13,332 bases of DNA from an uncultured Ruminococcus sp. (GTDB taxonomy: Bacteria; Bacillota; Clostridia; Oscillospirales; Ruminococcaceae), in contig NZ_CAMHRZ010000074.1 in assembly GCF_946187255.1 (NCBI RefSeq), positions 1 to 13,332 of the forward strand, written 5' to 3'. A model generated the notes under the pieces. It was not told where the DNA came from. It searched no databases and was given only the letters and a program-made list of their open reading frames with translations. Each line of letters opens with the position of its first letter. Within the stretch, counting starts at the first letter, position 1. Below are positions 5,959 through 13,053 of the stretch, one piece after another. Made by a program: the position numbers and the translations under genes.

Positions 5959-6762
5959 ATGAAAACAGGTATAATAGGTTACGGCAGTATGGGAAAAATG
6001 CTGCTAGAAAAGTTTGCATCAAAGACGGGTCCTGAAAATCTGCTCATTGCAAACAGGACACGGGAAAAGATAACATCTCTTGCAGACAGGTTCACAGTGT
6101 GCGAAAGCAACGCCGAACTTGCGGCACAGTCGGATATCATATTCGTCTGTGTAAGACCCGCAGATATCAAAACGGTTCTCACAGAGATAGCACCTGTTGT
6201 GCCGAAGGACACGCTGCTCGTTTCCCTCAACGGCAGTCTGTCCTTCGATACTCTCGGCAGACTTATCCGCCATAAGACCGCTAAGGTGATACCAAGTGTT
6301 ACCGCAGAGATCGACCGTTCGCAGACACTGGTATGCTATAATGATATGGTCAGCGAAGACGATAAACTCGCACTGAAAGAACTGCTGGGATGTATGGGGA
6401 GTGTTATCGAACTGCCCGAGAATGAACTCGGTATGGGTTCGGAACTTGTGAGCTGTATGCCGGGATTTATAGCATCCGTATTCGATGTGATATGCCGTTC
6501 GGCAGTGGAGCATACAGCCATAAGTGAGGGGCAGATAGTGGATATGGTGCTCAATACCCTCACCGCAACAGGTGAACTTATGCTGAAAAAAGGAATGTCA
6601 TTTTCGGACGTTGTGGATCGCGTTGCCACAAAGGGCGGCATTACCGAAGAGGGAACGGCAGTCATATATGATATGTTCCCCGCAGCCGCTGACAAGCTGT
6701 TTGAAAAGACCCTTGAAAAGCGCCGCCAAGTCGCAGAAAATGCGGAGAAGTCGGTGCAATGA
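5959..6762 (+). CDS. Divergent pyrroline-5-carboxylate reductase-like protein (ProC family)
   Basis: A 267-residue protein, the usual length of ProC, with aaaaggag 11 nt before the ATG. The N-terminal Rossmann domain carries GYGSMG (7-12) for NAD(P) and the ProC-like second block FVCVRPADI (62-70). The C-terminal helical dimerisation domain ends in DRVATKGGITEEGTAV (220-235), corresponding to the ProC signature around SPGGTT. ProC reduces pyrroline-5-carboxylate to proline in the cytoplasm. Two motifs depart from canonical ProC: the usual MPNTPA loop reads IPSVTA (111-116), and the SP of SPGGTT reads TK. It may therefore be a paralogue acting on another cyclic imine, or a late-competence ComER-like relative, rather than the main proline enzyme. 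It converges on the alarmone synthetase gene, with only 40 bp between the two stops and no clear terminator. Confidence 0.75.
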   Translation: MKTGIIGYGSMGKMLLEKFASKTGPENLLIANRTREKITSLADRFTVCESNAELAAQSDIIFVCVRPADIKTVLTEIAPVVPKDTLLVSLNGSLSFDTLGRLIRHKTAKVIPSVTAEIDRSQTLVCYNDMVSEDDKLALKELLGCMGSVIELPENELGMGSELVSCMPGFIASVFDVICRSAVEHTAISEGQIVDMVLNTLTATGELMLKKGMSFSDVVDRVATKGGITEEGTAVIYDMFPAAADKLFEKTLEKRRQVAENAEKSVQ

Positions 6763-6802
6763 ACGAAATAATAATGGCTCCTGCTTTTTCTGTTAGCGAC
6801 CC

Positions 6803-7792
6803 CTAATCGATCAGATCATTCTGAAAACGTGACAGATGCTCAAAAGGCAGGATCTGGCGGCCTCTGAACAAGCCGCAGCCGTCATTTATCAGCTGGTTGT
6901 TGAATGCCTTGAACATATTTACATTCACCGCCGCAAGATCTAGCTGCTGAAGTTTTGTCAGGCGCTCGTAGGCTTCATCAAAATATCTGCATTCTCCCAT
7001 CGGGATATTATCACGCCTGGTGCGGCTCTCTTCCTGCCGCCGTTCGTAGCCGAAATGATTTGCACTGCCTATCTCCGCCAGGTCGTCCATATCCTTTGTG
7101 CGCAGCTGGAGTTCGGTAAAGCATCTTGCGAGATTATCATAGAATGTTATGTGCAGCGAACGGTAGCCCGACTGTCTCGGGAATGCCACATAGTCCCTGT
7201 AATAAGGGCGGTTGCCCGCGATAAGCGCATCATCGGTCTTTTCGTGCCCCGAACCCGAAAGCTCGGCGGTGAAGCCGCGAACTTCAAGGAACTGGGGGAG
7301 GATATTTGCTATCTCGTAGAGGTATTTCTTCTCCTGTTCCTCCTGCGAAAGTTCCTCAGCCAGATGGCACATGGGCAGGGATATGACTATTCGGTAGGCG
7401 ATGAGGTCGCGGAAGCAGGTGAGGTTGCTTTTTATCTCGGCTTCGGTGGGATAGCTGTGGTTCTTTTCGTAATAGTCGTAGATATATTCCAGGATATACC
7501 CGTTGAACTTTTCCTCAGCCCTTATCAGCGATTTTATCCTGCCCTTGAACGTAAAGGCGAGGAAAGGGTATTTCTGCGTCATGTATTTGTAGAATTCCTT
7601 TATCCTCTGGGACTGGGAAGTCAGGAAGTCGTTGTGTTCCAGAAGTTCGATTATCTGTATCAGAAAATTGCAGTGGGCGAGGTCGATGGGGTTGTCGTTC
7701 TCGATAGCCGATTGTTTCAGGTCGGCGGAATACTGGTGCAGTATTTTCAGCACAGTATCCCCCGAGAATAAATAATCGTTAAGGGTTATCAT
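6803..7792 (-). CDS. Stand-alone RelA/SpoT-domain protein, putative small alarmone synthetase
   Basis: A 329-residue protein with ggagg 7 nt before the ATG at 7792. The central part holds the (p)ppGpp synthetase signatures: FKGRIKSLIRAEEKF (82-96, ATP side), CFRDLIAYRIVI (126-137, with the metal-binding Asp129), YRDYVAFPRQSGYRSLHIT (198-216, the GDP/GTP-binding Tyr/Arg-Ser-Leu-His block) and ELQLRTKDMDDLAEIGSANH (227-246, with catalytic Glu227 and the final His). There is no HD hydrolase domain, TGS or ACT region, so it should only synthesise. The N-terminal 80 residues and the C-terminal 80 or so are not family-typical, making it longer than the usual 200-260 residue RelP/RelQ. It could make ppGpp/pppGpp, or belong to the toxic alarmone synthetases (toxSAS). 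No obvious antitoxin gene is adjacent, which argues against the latter. It may be read through from the operon upstream. Confidence 0.82.
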   Translation of the reverse strand: MITLNDYLFSGDTVLKILHQYSADLKQSAIENDNPIDLAHCNFLIQIIELLEHNDFLTSQSQRIKEFYKYMTQKYPFLAFTFKGRIKSLIRAEEKFNGYILEYIYDYYEKNHSYPTEAEIKSNLTCFRDLIAYRIVISLPMCHLAEELSQEEQEKKYLYEIANILPQFLEVRGFTAELSGSGHEKTDDALIAGNRPYYRDYVAFPRQSGYRSLHITFYDNLARCFTELQLRTKDMDDLAEIGSANHFGYERRQEESRTRRDNIPMGECRYFDEAYERLTKLQQLDLAAVNVNMFKAFNNQLINDGCGLFRGRQILPFEHLSRFQNDLID

Positions 7793-7812
7793 GTTTTTTC
7801 CTCCGTAAACGA

Positions 7813-7839
7813 GAAGCTGCCGCGCTTTGCAGCAGCTTC
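7813..7839. promoter_or_regulatory. Hairpin in the leader of the alarmone synthetase gene
   Basis: GAAGCTGC (7813-7820) pairs with GCAGCTTC (7832-7839); an alternative pairing uses GCTGC 7816-7820 with GCAGC 7829-7833. On the minus strand it ends about 10 nt before the ribosome binding site and is not followed by a U-tract. It is therefore a leader structure rather than a terminator. A second small stem, CACC/GGTG (7859-7870), lies just upstream. Confidence 0.4.
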
Positions 7840-7911
7840 GTTATATTTATAAGGCAGTCACCGAAAGGTGTGTTTTCAGGTTAATATATATGCTCATCTT
7901 TTTCTCTCGCT

Positions 7912-7939
7912 GCAGGGGCGGGAGTACCTCTGCTTTTTT
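7912..7939 (+). terminator. Intrinsic terminator oriented on the plus strand, antisense to all nearby genes
   Basis: GCAGGGG (7912-7918) pairs with CCTCTGC (7927-7933) with one G:U, and six T follow (7934-7939). The U-tract is on the plus strand, yet no plus-strand gene ends here. On the minus strand the hairpin is followed by agcgagag, so it should not stop the minus-strand operon efficiently. Confidence 0.55.
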
Positions 7940-7970
7940 ACACAATTCCGACCTTTAGCAGCGAACTGCC

Positions 7971-8894
7971 CTATTTGATTATCTTAAAGCACACAGTCTT
8001 CGCATTTATCAGCGGACTGTTGTAAGCAAAATACACCGTTCCCGAAACGGGAGTCCGTATCTCGGCAGCAAGTTCGCCGTCCAGCGGGTCGTATATCCTG
8101 CCCAGTACATCGCCGCGTTCAACAGTACTTCCTATCTCCGTTACTCTGAAAAACAGTCCTGCGGTCTCCGATCGTATCTGCTTTGTTTTATCCTCTTTCA
8201 TTATCTCGGTGATATATCCGGGCGGTGTCTTCGCGGTGACGATGCCGCGGTTATGCATAAAGCGCAGTATGGCATTTACCGCTTCGTCCGCCGCTTTCAC
8301 ATCGATCTCATCGGTGGCGTTGGCGTATACCGAGAAAGCCTTTGTCTCCCATATCTGCCAGTTGTAGTTGAGGGTGGTGGTATCATAAGGACGGGGCTTG
8401 CGTATTATGCCGAATTCCAGCCCGAAATCCTTCATTATCTCGGGGTTTGTGAAGCCCGTGTCCATCATCTTTACATGGGGCAGGAATATACCGGGCTGAT
8501 AGAAGCTCGCCAGCTGTATGCCGTATTCGTAGCCCTGTAATTTGCTGAAAACACCGTCAGCGATGCGCTGTGTGGTCTCGCCCATGTCGTAACCGGGAAA
8601 CATACGGTTGATATCGGTATTATCCATCGCCCAGAAGCGCTTGCCGATATTCATGGAGTAGTAATTCACACAGGGCACTACGAGTATCGACCTGTCCTCA
8701 GCTATCCTGCCCTGAGATTCCAGTTTTTTAAGTGCCTGCACCATTCGGGAGCAGACATACATCTGCTGAACCTCGTTGCCGCGCATAGCACCCACGATGG
8801 CTAGTGACTTTTTTCCATGCCCGAAGTGGAACCCGATAATGTCCAGCTGTTCACGGTAAGGGGATTTTAGTGAGAATAGTATATCCTTTTTCAT
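7971..8894 (-). CDS. Aspartoacylase/succinylglutamate desuccinylase-family protein with lost active site (pseudoenzyme)
   Basis: A 307-residue protein whose ATG overlaps the TGA of the upstream paralogue by one base, with ggaggtgag before it, so translation is coupled. It aligns along its length with the 8894-9829 product. NTDINRMFPG (92-101) keeps the substrate-binding Asn-Arg, and the C-terminal beta domain is kept (SETAGLFFRVTEIGSTVERG, 242-261). The zinc and catalytic residues are gone, however. The GxHGxE motif reads GAMRGNE, with Arg38 for His and only Glu41 kept. The second zinc His is Ala129 (QLAS). The catalytic Glu is Tyr190 (FSVYAN). All three changes sit in otherwise alignable sequence with no frameshift, so this is an intact gene under selection. 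It probably acts as a non-catalytic subunit or regulator of its sister, or as a binding protein for the same ligand. It is the last gene of the operon. Confidence 0.8.
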   Translation of the reverse strand: MKKDILFSLKSPYREQLDIIGFHFGHGKKSLAIVGAMRGNEVQQMYVCSRMVQALKKLESQGRIAEDRSILVVPCVNYYSMNIGKRFWAMDNTDINRMFPGYDMGETTQRIADGVFSKLQGYEYGIQLASFYQPGIFLPHVKMMDTGFTNPEIMKDFGLEFGIIRKPRPYDTTTLNYNWQIWETKAFSVYANATDEIDVKAADEAVNAILRFMHNRGIVTAKTPPGYITEIMKEDKTKQIRSETAGLFFRVTEIGSTVERGDVLGRIYDPLDGELAAEIRTPVSGTVYFAYNSPLINAKTVCFKIIK

Positions 8895-9829
8895 CAGTCC
8901 TCACCTCCCGCAGGCTGTAATATCCTGGCAAGCAGGGAACCGCCGTAGACTACGGGGTATTCCCGAAGAGTAAATATCATTCCGTCGCAGACTGCCTGTA
9001 CTTTTTCCACAACGGCGGAAGTCAGGGGATCCACCACATCTCCGATATGGTCGCCTAGTTTCACGGTATCCCCGAAATTTGCACAGGGAACGAATATCCC
9101 CGCCGCATCGGAGTTTACAAAACCGACTTCGCGCCCCTCGGATATAACAGGCTCACGCACAGATGCGGTATCACCTTTCCACATTCCCAGTTCTTTCATG
9201 AGATTGAACACGCCGTCAAACAGCTGCTTACAGTATTCTTTGGTGATGCGCATACCCACGCCCATCTCCACCACCAGCGTCTTTGTGCCCCTGCTGTTGA
9301 GTGTGTGGGCAAGGGTCGATTCCAGCACCGTTGCGGCATCGTGTATCCACACAAAGTCCACATTCAGCATTTTTGCGTATGGTACAAGCATCTCCGCTGT
9401 GGGTACGCTTATGCGTATCTGCGGCATCTCCGTCAGGAATATATTGCTGGAATGGATATCTACACACACATCCGAACCGCTCAGGTCATCCACGACAGAG
9501 GAGCATATCACTTCCACCATAGTGCCGCGCTTTGTGCCGGGAAAGACTCTGTTCATGTCAAGGTCGAACATGGGTATACCTCTTGTGATGCTGTCTATCC
9601 CCATAGGGTTCAGGGCGGGATAGATATCTACTATGCCGTCCAGCAGGTCGATATGCTCATCTATGTAGCTGCCCACCATGTAGGCGAGATACTGCCCCTC
9701 CAGTTCGTCGCCGTGAGTGCCTGTCACAAGGCTGAGCCTTGTTTTGCTTTCACCGTTCTGTATTCGGCGTTTTTGTATGATAAGATCTTCATTGACTGCA
9801 AGCGGTATGCTTGCGATCTTTTCTGTCAT
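8894..9829 (-). CDS. Aspartoacylase/succinylglutamate desuccinylase-family zinc amidohydrolase (M14-like)
   Basis: A 311-residue protein with gaggtgtga before the ATG at 9829. The zinc site is complete: GTHGDE with His39 and Glu42, and DIHSS with His126. The substrate-binding pair is in DLDMNRVFPG (Asn93, Arg94). The general base is Glu188 in LVVEMGVG. The C-terminal 70 or so residues (DAAGIFVPCANFGDTVKLGD onward) form the beta-rich domain found in AstE/AspA enzymes. The family removes an acyl or amino-acid group from an amide, as in N-acetylaspartate or N-succinylglutamate hydrolysis, or cleaves a terminal residue as a carboxypeptidase. No arginine-catabolism (ast) genes are nearby. The partners are an ATP-grasp ligase and a transglutaminase-like protease, so the substrate is more likely an amide-linked peptide or conjugate made by the operon. 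It lies 13 nt after the transglutaminase gene. Confidence 0.88.
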   Translation of the reverse strand: MTEKIASIPLAVNEDLIIQKRRIQNGESKTRLSLVTGTHGDELEGQYLAYMVGSYIDEHIDLLDGIVDIYPALNPMGIDSITRGIPMFDLDMNRVFPGTKRGTMVEVICSSVVDDLSGSDVCVDIHSSNIFLTEMPQIRISVPTAEMLVPYAKMLNVDFVWIHDAATVLESTLAHTLNSRGTKTLVVEMGVGMRITKEYCKQLFDGVFNLMKELGMWKGDTASVREPVISEGREVGFVNSDAAGIFVPCANFGDTVKLGDHIGDVVDPLTSAVVEKVQAVCDGMIFTLREYPVVYGGSLLARILQPAGGED

Positions 9830-9842
9830 GGGTCACACCTCT

Positions 9843-10613
9843 TTATGTAAGTACTGTGCGCACAAGCTGGAGCTGTCTTGTGTATCTGCCGAACATTACG
9901 CCCCTGTCAATGGCGCAGTCGCGGAAATCTCTGCCCTGTGAGATGACAAGATAATCATCGCTGACGGGACAGTTGTTAGCGGGGTCTATGCCTTCCCAGT
10001 GATCGCCCGTCCAGTACTCCACCCACGAATGTGTCTCACCGTCACAGAAGGCAAGTCCCGCGATATATCGTGCGGCAATGCCGTCCATTCTCAGCAGAGT
10101 TATGAGTATGTGGGAGAAATCCTGACAGACACCCTTTTTCAGTGCAAATGCCTGCGCCGAAGTCGTGGAGGTATCAGTGTATCCCTTCTCATATTCCAAC
10201 GTGTCGGAAAGGATATCGCAGAGAAATGCCGCTCTGTCTTGCACCGTACCCGTACATCTGCCCTTTATGCTCTCATAGAATTCTCTAAGATCATCGTCGG
10301 GCTTTGTATACTGCGACTGATAGAGATAACAGGGCATATAATCGGTGCGGTGCTTGGTATGATCCACCTCTGCCGCACCCTTTATCTCGAAATCAAGAAA
10401 ACGATGGTCGCTTTTCAGATAGCCTGCCGTCACATTGTTCCCGAAGGCATCCGCCGTCTGCTGAGTGTTCACCATCGGCGAGATATTCAGATTGCAGGAC
10501 AGTATATGCTGAGTGTCTGTTTCGGGTGGGATGATACGCAGCGCAAAGCTGTGCTCATGAACGTAATCATCAAATGTCAGCTTTGTTATATAGCTGAAAT
10601 TCACACGCTTCAT
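9843..10613 (-). CDS. Transglutaminase-like cysteine protease
   Basis: A 256-residue protein. The N-terminal 80 or so residues resemble the bacterial transglutaminase-like N-terminal beta domain. The papain-like core holds the full triad: Cys163 in KKGVCQDFSHI, His195 in ETHSWVEY and Asp210 in EGIDPANN. There is no signal peptide or membrane helix, so it should be cytoplasmic. Proteins of this COG1305 type are usually peptidases, and they recur beside circularly permuted ATP-grasp and alpha-E genes, where they are predicted to process or transfer the product of the ATP-grasp ligase. The ATG overlaps the stop of the alpha-E gene by 4 bp (ATGA), with ggaggtgt just upstream, indicating tight translational coupling. 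Eight Cys residues in total is somewhat high for a cytoplasmic enzyme. Confidence 0.9.
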   Translation of the reverse strand: MKRVNFSYITKLTFDDYVHEHSFALRIIPPETDTQHILSCNLNISPMVNTQQTADAFGNNVTAGYLKSDHRFLDFEIKGAAEVDHTKHRTDYMPCYLYQSQYTKPDDDLREFYESIKGRCTGTVQDRAAFLCDILSDTLEYEKGYTDTSTTSAQAFALKKGVCQDFSHILITLLRMDGIAARYIAGLAFCDGETHSWVEYWTGDHWEGIDPANNCPVSDDYLVISQGRDFRDCAIDRGVMFGRYTRQLQLVRTVLT

Positions 10614-11311
10614 GCATACACCTCCCCTTTGTCAAATAAATGTTCAAGACCGATGATAGCCTTCTTTGCCCCCGAACTGTAACCGCTTTCCGTTCCCAAT
10701 GTCTCCTCGATCATTGAGAGATACTCGGTGCTGTAACGGTAGGGAGTATCTCTTGGCACACGGTTCAGGTTTTTCAGCAGTCTTATGTACTCCTTTCTCA
10801 CTTTCTCGTATGGGTATACCAGACGTATATAAAGATCAAGGCGTTCCACCGTTTTGCCGATATAGATAATATTCCTTATCTCGTCATCGTAGATATGCTC
10901 GTTGACACTGCCCCAGAAGCTGTAGATTATATCCTCCAGCGGCAGCAGGGACCAGCGGGTGTTCTCGCTTTTCTCCGACTTTGCCAGCGTATCCTTTGCG
11001 ATCTGCAAAAAGGAAAGTGACTCGGTGGATATCTCCTCACGGAGCACTATCCCGTTGTCGTAGGCTTTTTCAAGGCTGTATGCGGCGGAGTTCGGATTGC
11101 AGGGGTCATAAAGGAAACTGCGGATGAAGTCGTCGTTGTCCGAATAGGTATCATTCAGCCCGAAGTGGGCAAGGTATTCGGAATAGGCGTGATCCTTTCC
11201 CAGCATCTTGTCAAATATCCTGTCCAGCGCTTTGAGGGTGGTGAAAAACCTCTCTGTATAGCGCCCCAGCCAGTAAAGCCTGTCACTGTGTTCTCTCGAT
11301 ATGGTACTCAT
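10610..11311 (-). CDS. Alpha-E domain protein (DUF403 family)
   Basis: A 233-residue all-alpha protein beginning SREHSDRLYWLGRYTERFFT, which matches the conserved N-terminus of alpha-E proteins (xLYWLGRYxER). Later the family-typical segment EDIIYSFWGSVNEHIYDDEI and an IYIGKTVERLDLYIRL helix appear. Usual family length is about 300 residues, so this is on the short side. No catalytic activity has been assigned to the family. It is nearly always encoded next to circularly permuted ATP-grasp proteins, or fused to them, and is thought to be their obligate partner or scaffold. The ribosome binding site gggag lies 7 nt before the ATG at 11311. The gap to the ATP-grasp stop is 30 bp, and the stop overlaps the next gene by 4 bp. 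Confidence 0.88.
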   Translation of the reverse strand: MSTISREHSDRLYWLGRYTERFFTTLKALDRIFDKMLGKDHAYSEYLAHFGLNDTYSDNDDFIRSFLYDPCNPNSAAYSLEKAYDNGIVLREEISTESLSFLQIAKDTLAKSEKSENTRWSLLPLEDIIYSFWGSVNEHIYDDEIRNIIYIGKTVERLDLYIRLVYPYEKVRKEYIRLLKNLNRVPRDTPYRYSTEYLSMIEETLGTESGYSSGAKKAIIGLEHLFDKGEVYA

Positions 11312-11341
11312 AAATTACTCCCTTTTTTATAGTTTTTTCTG

Positions 11342-12673
11342 TCAGTCTTTAAGCACCCAAGTGTCCTTGAATCCTCCGCCCTGTGATGAATTGACTACGA
11401 ATGAATCCGGGTTTCTTGAAAATCTTGTCAGTCCCGAAGCCCATACTCTTGTAGTTTCGCCCGAAAGCACAAAGGCTCTCAGGTCTGCCTTACGCATCAC
11501 CGTTTCGCCGTTTTCCAGTATCGGCAGGTCAAGGAAGTCTATGACCTCCTGCGCGATGAAGCGTCTGGGTTCTGCGATGATAGTCCTGCGGAATTCCTCC
11601 AGCTTTTCCTTTGAAAGATCGCTGCCGAATACCACTCCGTAGCCGCCCGCTTCCGCCACGTCCTTTATTACCAGTGTATCAAGATGCTCCATAACATACT
11701 TCATGTCATCTTCATAGAAGGGAAGATATGTCGGCGCATTTTTGAGGATAGGCTCTTCTCCCAGATAGTATTTTATCATCTTCGGCACGAAGTAGTATAT
11801 GCCCTTGTCATCTGCCACACCGTTGCCTGGTGCGTTGATTATGCCCACGTTTCCGCTGCGGTAGGCTTCCATAAGGTTGGGTATGCCGATGAGCGATTCG
11901 GGCAGGAAGGTCAGCGGGTCAAGGTATTCATCCGCGATACGGCGGTACAGTACGCCTATCCTTGTTTTGCCGCCCGAGTAGGTGCGGTGGTAGAGGATAT
12001 TGTCCTCCACGAAAAGCTCATCGTTCTGCACCAGCACCGAGCCTGTATGTTCTGCAAGATAGGAATGCTCAAAGTATGCCGCGTTGTATCGTCCGGGGGT
12101 GAGTATGGCCCTTGCTCCGCCGCAGTTCACATATTCCATCGTTTCTTTGAGCATATCCGCATACCCGCGATTGTCGATCATGGGATTATTTTCAAATGCC
12201 TTCGGAGCGGCTATACGGGTCAGTTCACGGGCGATAAGGGGATAGGAAGCGCCCGATGGTATACGCAGGTTATCTTCCAGTATGTACCACTCGCCGTCCT
12301 TAGCCTGCACAAGATCAATGCCCGAGATATGGCTGTACACCTTGTTCCTGGGCGTGATGCCCTCACATTCCGCAAGATACCCCGATGATATGTAGATGAA
12401 GTCTTCGGGGATGATACCGTCACGGACTATCTTTTTATCGTGGTATATATCAAAAAGGAACTCATTCAGGGCGTTTACACGCTGAACAAGTCCCCTCTCC
12501 ATACTTTTGAAATCCTCCGCCGAAATTACTCGGGGTATAGGGTCAAAAGGGAAGAACTGTTCGTTGAACACGCCGTTTTTGTAAATACCGAATTTCACAC
12601 CGTATCTGCGCAATAGCTCGTTTATCTCACTTGCGTTGCCTATTGCCTTTGTGAACTGAGTATTCTGTGTCAT
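11342..12673 (-). CDS. Circularly permuted ATP-grasp protein (CP_ATPgrasp type 2, DUF404/DUF407), putative amidoligase
   Basis: Start chosen at ATG 12673, with ggagtg upstream; the upstream in-frame ATG at 12742 lies inside a terminator hairpin and is rejected. The product is 443 residues. Family blocks in order: QRVNALNEFLFDIYHDKKIV, EDNLRIPSGASYPLIAREL (ATP-grasp phosphate loop region), LTPGRYNAAYFEHSYLAEHT, GVLYRRIADEYLDPLTF, INAPGNGVADDKGIYYFVPK, YLGEEPILKNAPTYLPF, LVIKDVAEAGGYGVVFG (glycine loop), RKADLRAFVLSGE and VVNSSQGGGFKDTWVLKD at the C-terminus. These cover the whole known domain with no gap. ATP-grasp enzymes join a carboxylate to an amine through an acyl phosphate, and this clade is predicted to make a peptide or amide conjugate. 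No substrate has been fixed, so the role stays general. It is the first gene of the five-gene operon. Confidence 0.9.
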   Translation of the reverse strand: MTQNTQFTKAIGNASEINELLRRYGVKFGIYKNGVFNEQFFPFDPIPRVISAEDFKSMERGLVQRVNALNEFLFDIYHDKKIVRDGIIPEDFIYISSGYLAECEGITPRNKVYSHISGIDLVQAKDGEWYILEDNLRIPSGASYPLIARELTRIAAPKAFENNPMIDNRGYADMLKETMEYVNCGGARAILTPGRYNAAYFEHSYLAEHTGSVLVQNDELFVEDNILYHRTYSGGKTRIGVLYRRIADEYLDPLTFLPESLIGIPNLMEAYRSGNVGIINAPGNGVADDKGIYYFVPKMIKYYLGEEPILKNAPTYLPFYEDDMKYVMEHLDTLVIKDVAEAGGYGVVFGSDLSKEKLEEFRRTIIAEPRRFIAQEVIDFLDLPILENGETVMRKADLRAFVLSGETTRVWASGLTRFSRNPDSFVVNSSQGGGFKDTWVLKD

Positions 12674-12703
12674 AATAATCACTCCGATCAGCCAAATGTC
12701 CAT

Positions 12704-12741
12704 AAAAAAATGGCGCTTGCTCCGATAAGGGAGAAGCGCCA
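12704..12741 (-). terminator. Intrinsic terminator (attenuator) between promoter and first gene of the ATP-grasp operon
   Basis: On the minus strand TGGCGCTT (12734-12741) followed by CTCC (12730-12733) pairs with GGAG and AAGCGCCA (12711-12723, one bulged base). Seven U follow (12704-12710). The stem has about 12 bp and is GC-rich. It sits only about 16 nt after the predicted transcription start and about 30 nt before the ATG at 12673, so every transcript of the operon must pass it. Confidence 0.8.
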
Positions 12742-12763
12742 ATGCCTTTGTTTCTATGAGTCT

Positions 12764-12792
12764 ATTCTAACATTAAATCTCGTCTTTGTCAA
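12764..12792 (-). promoter_or_regulatory. Sigma-A promoter of the five-gene operon
   Basis: On the minus strand TTGACA (12787-12792), 17 bp, then TAGAAT (12764-12769). Predicted start is near 12757. Its strength contrasts with the terminator that follows directly, suggesting that control acts on elongation rather than initiation. Confidence 0.78.
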
Positions 12793-12872
12793 TGGATTAA
12801 CAATTTCTTGTCTGATAAATAGTGGATTAGAACTGAATGTTTTTGGGTAGGTGCTTTTTGGAGTACAAAACT

Positions 12873-13040
12873 TTAACTGTCAAATATCGATAGTGTGAAA
12901 ATAGTGTCCGATATCCTTAATTCTCTTGCCACTTCGATACATTTGCGGATAATAGCTTCAAATCTGTCAAGAAAATCCGCATCGTCATCACAAATCGCAA
13001 CACTCGGAGGTTTTGCTTCCCGAGCCTGTTTTCGTGCCAA
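12873..13040 (-). pseudogene. Remnant of a LytTR/AgrA-type response regulator (receiver N-terminus)
   Basis: A 55-codon frame from TTG 13040 to TAA 12873 encodes PPSVAICDDDADFLDRFEAI followed by IRKCIEVARELRI and FTLSIFDS. The strand VAICDDD is the acidic pocket of a receiver domain, and the rest follows the first 50 or so residues of AgrA/LytR-type regulators, which normally continue with a Gly after FxS. A stop replaces it. The phospho-acceptor Asp, the rest of the receiver and the LytTR DNA-binding domain are all missing. No ribosome binding site is seen, and there is an in-frame stop just upstream. It is best read as a decayed fragment. Confidence 0.6.
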
Positions 13041-13053
13041 AATACCATAGTTT

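Noticed and set aside
7055..7771. 238-residue plus-strand frame opposite the alarmone synthetase gene
   Set aside because: It is a long antisense shadow. The minus-strand frame has clear RelA/SpoT motifs and a ribosome binding site, while the plus frame shows no family signature.
6803..7792. Toxin-antitoxin module based on a toxic alarmone synthetase
   Set aside because: No small antitoxin-like gene lies beside it on either side; the neighbours are a ProC-like gene and the AspA-like operon.
12674..12742. N-terminal extension of the ATP-grasp protein from ATG 12742
   Set aside because: The ATG and following codons form the terminator hairpin and its U-tract, and the family N-terminus is already complete from ATG 12673, which has its own ribosome binding site.
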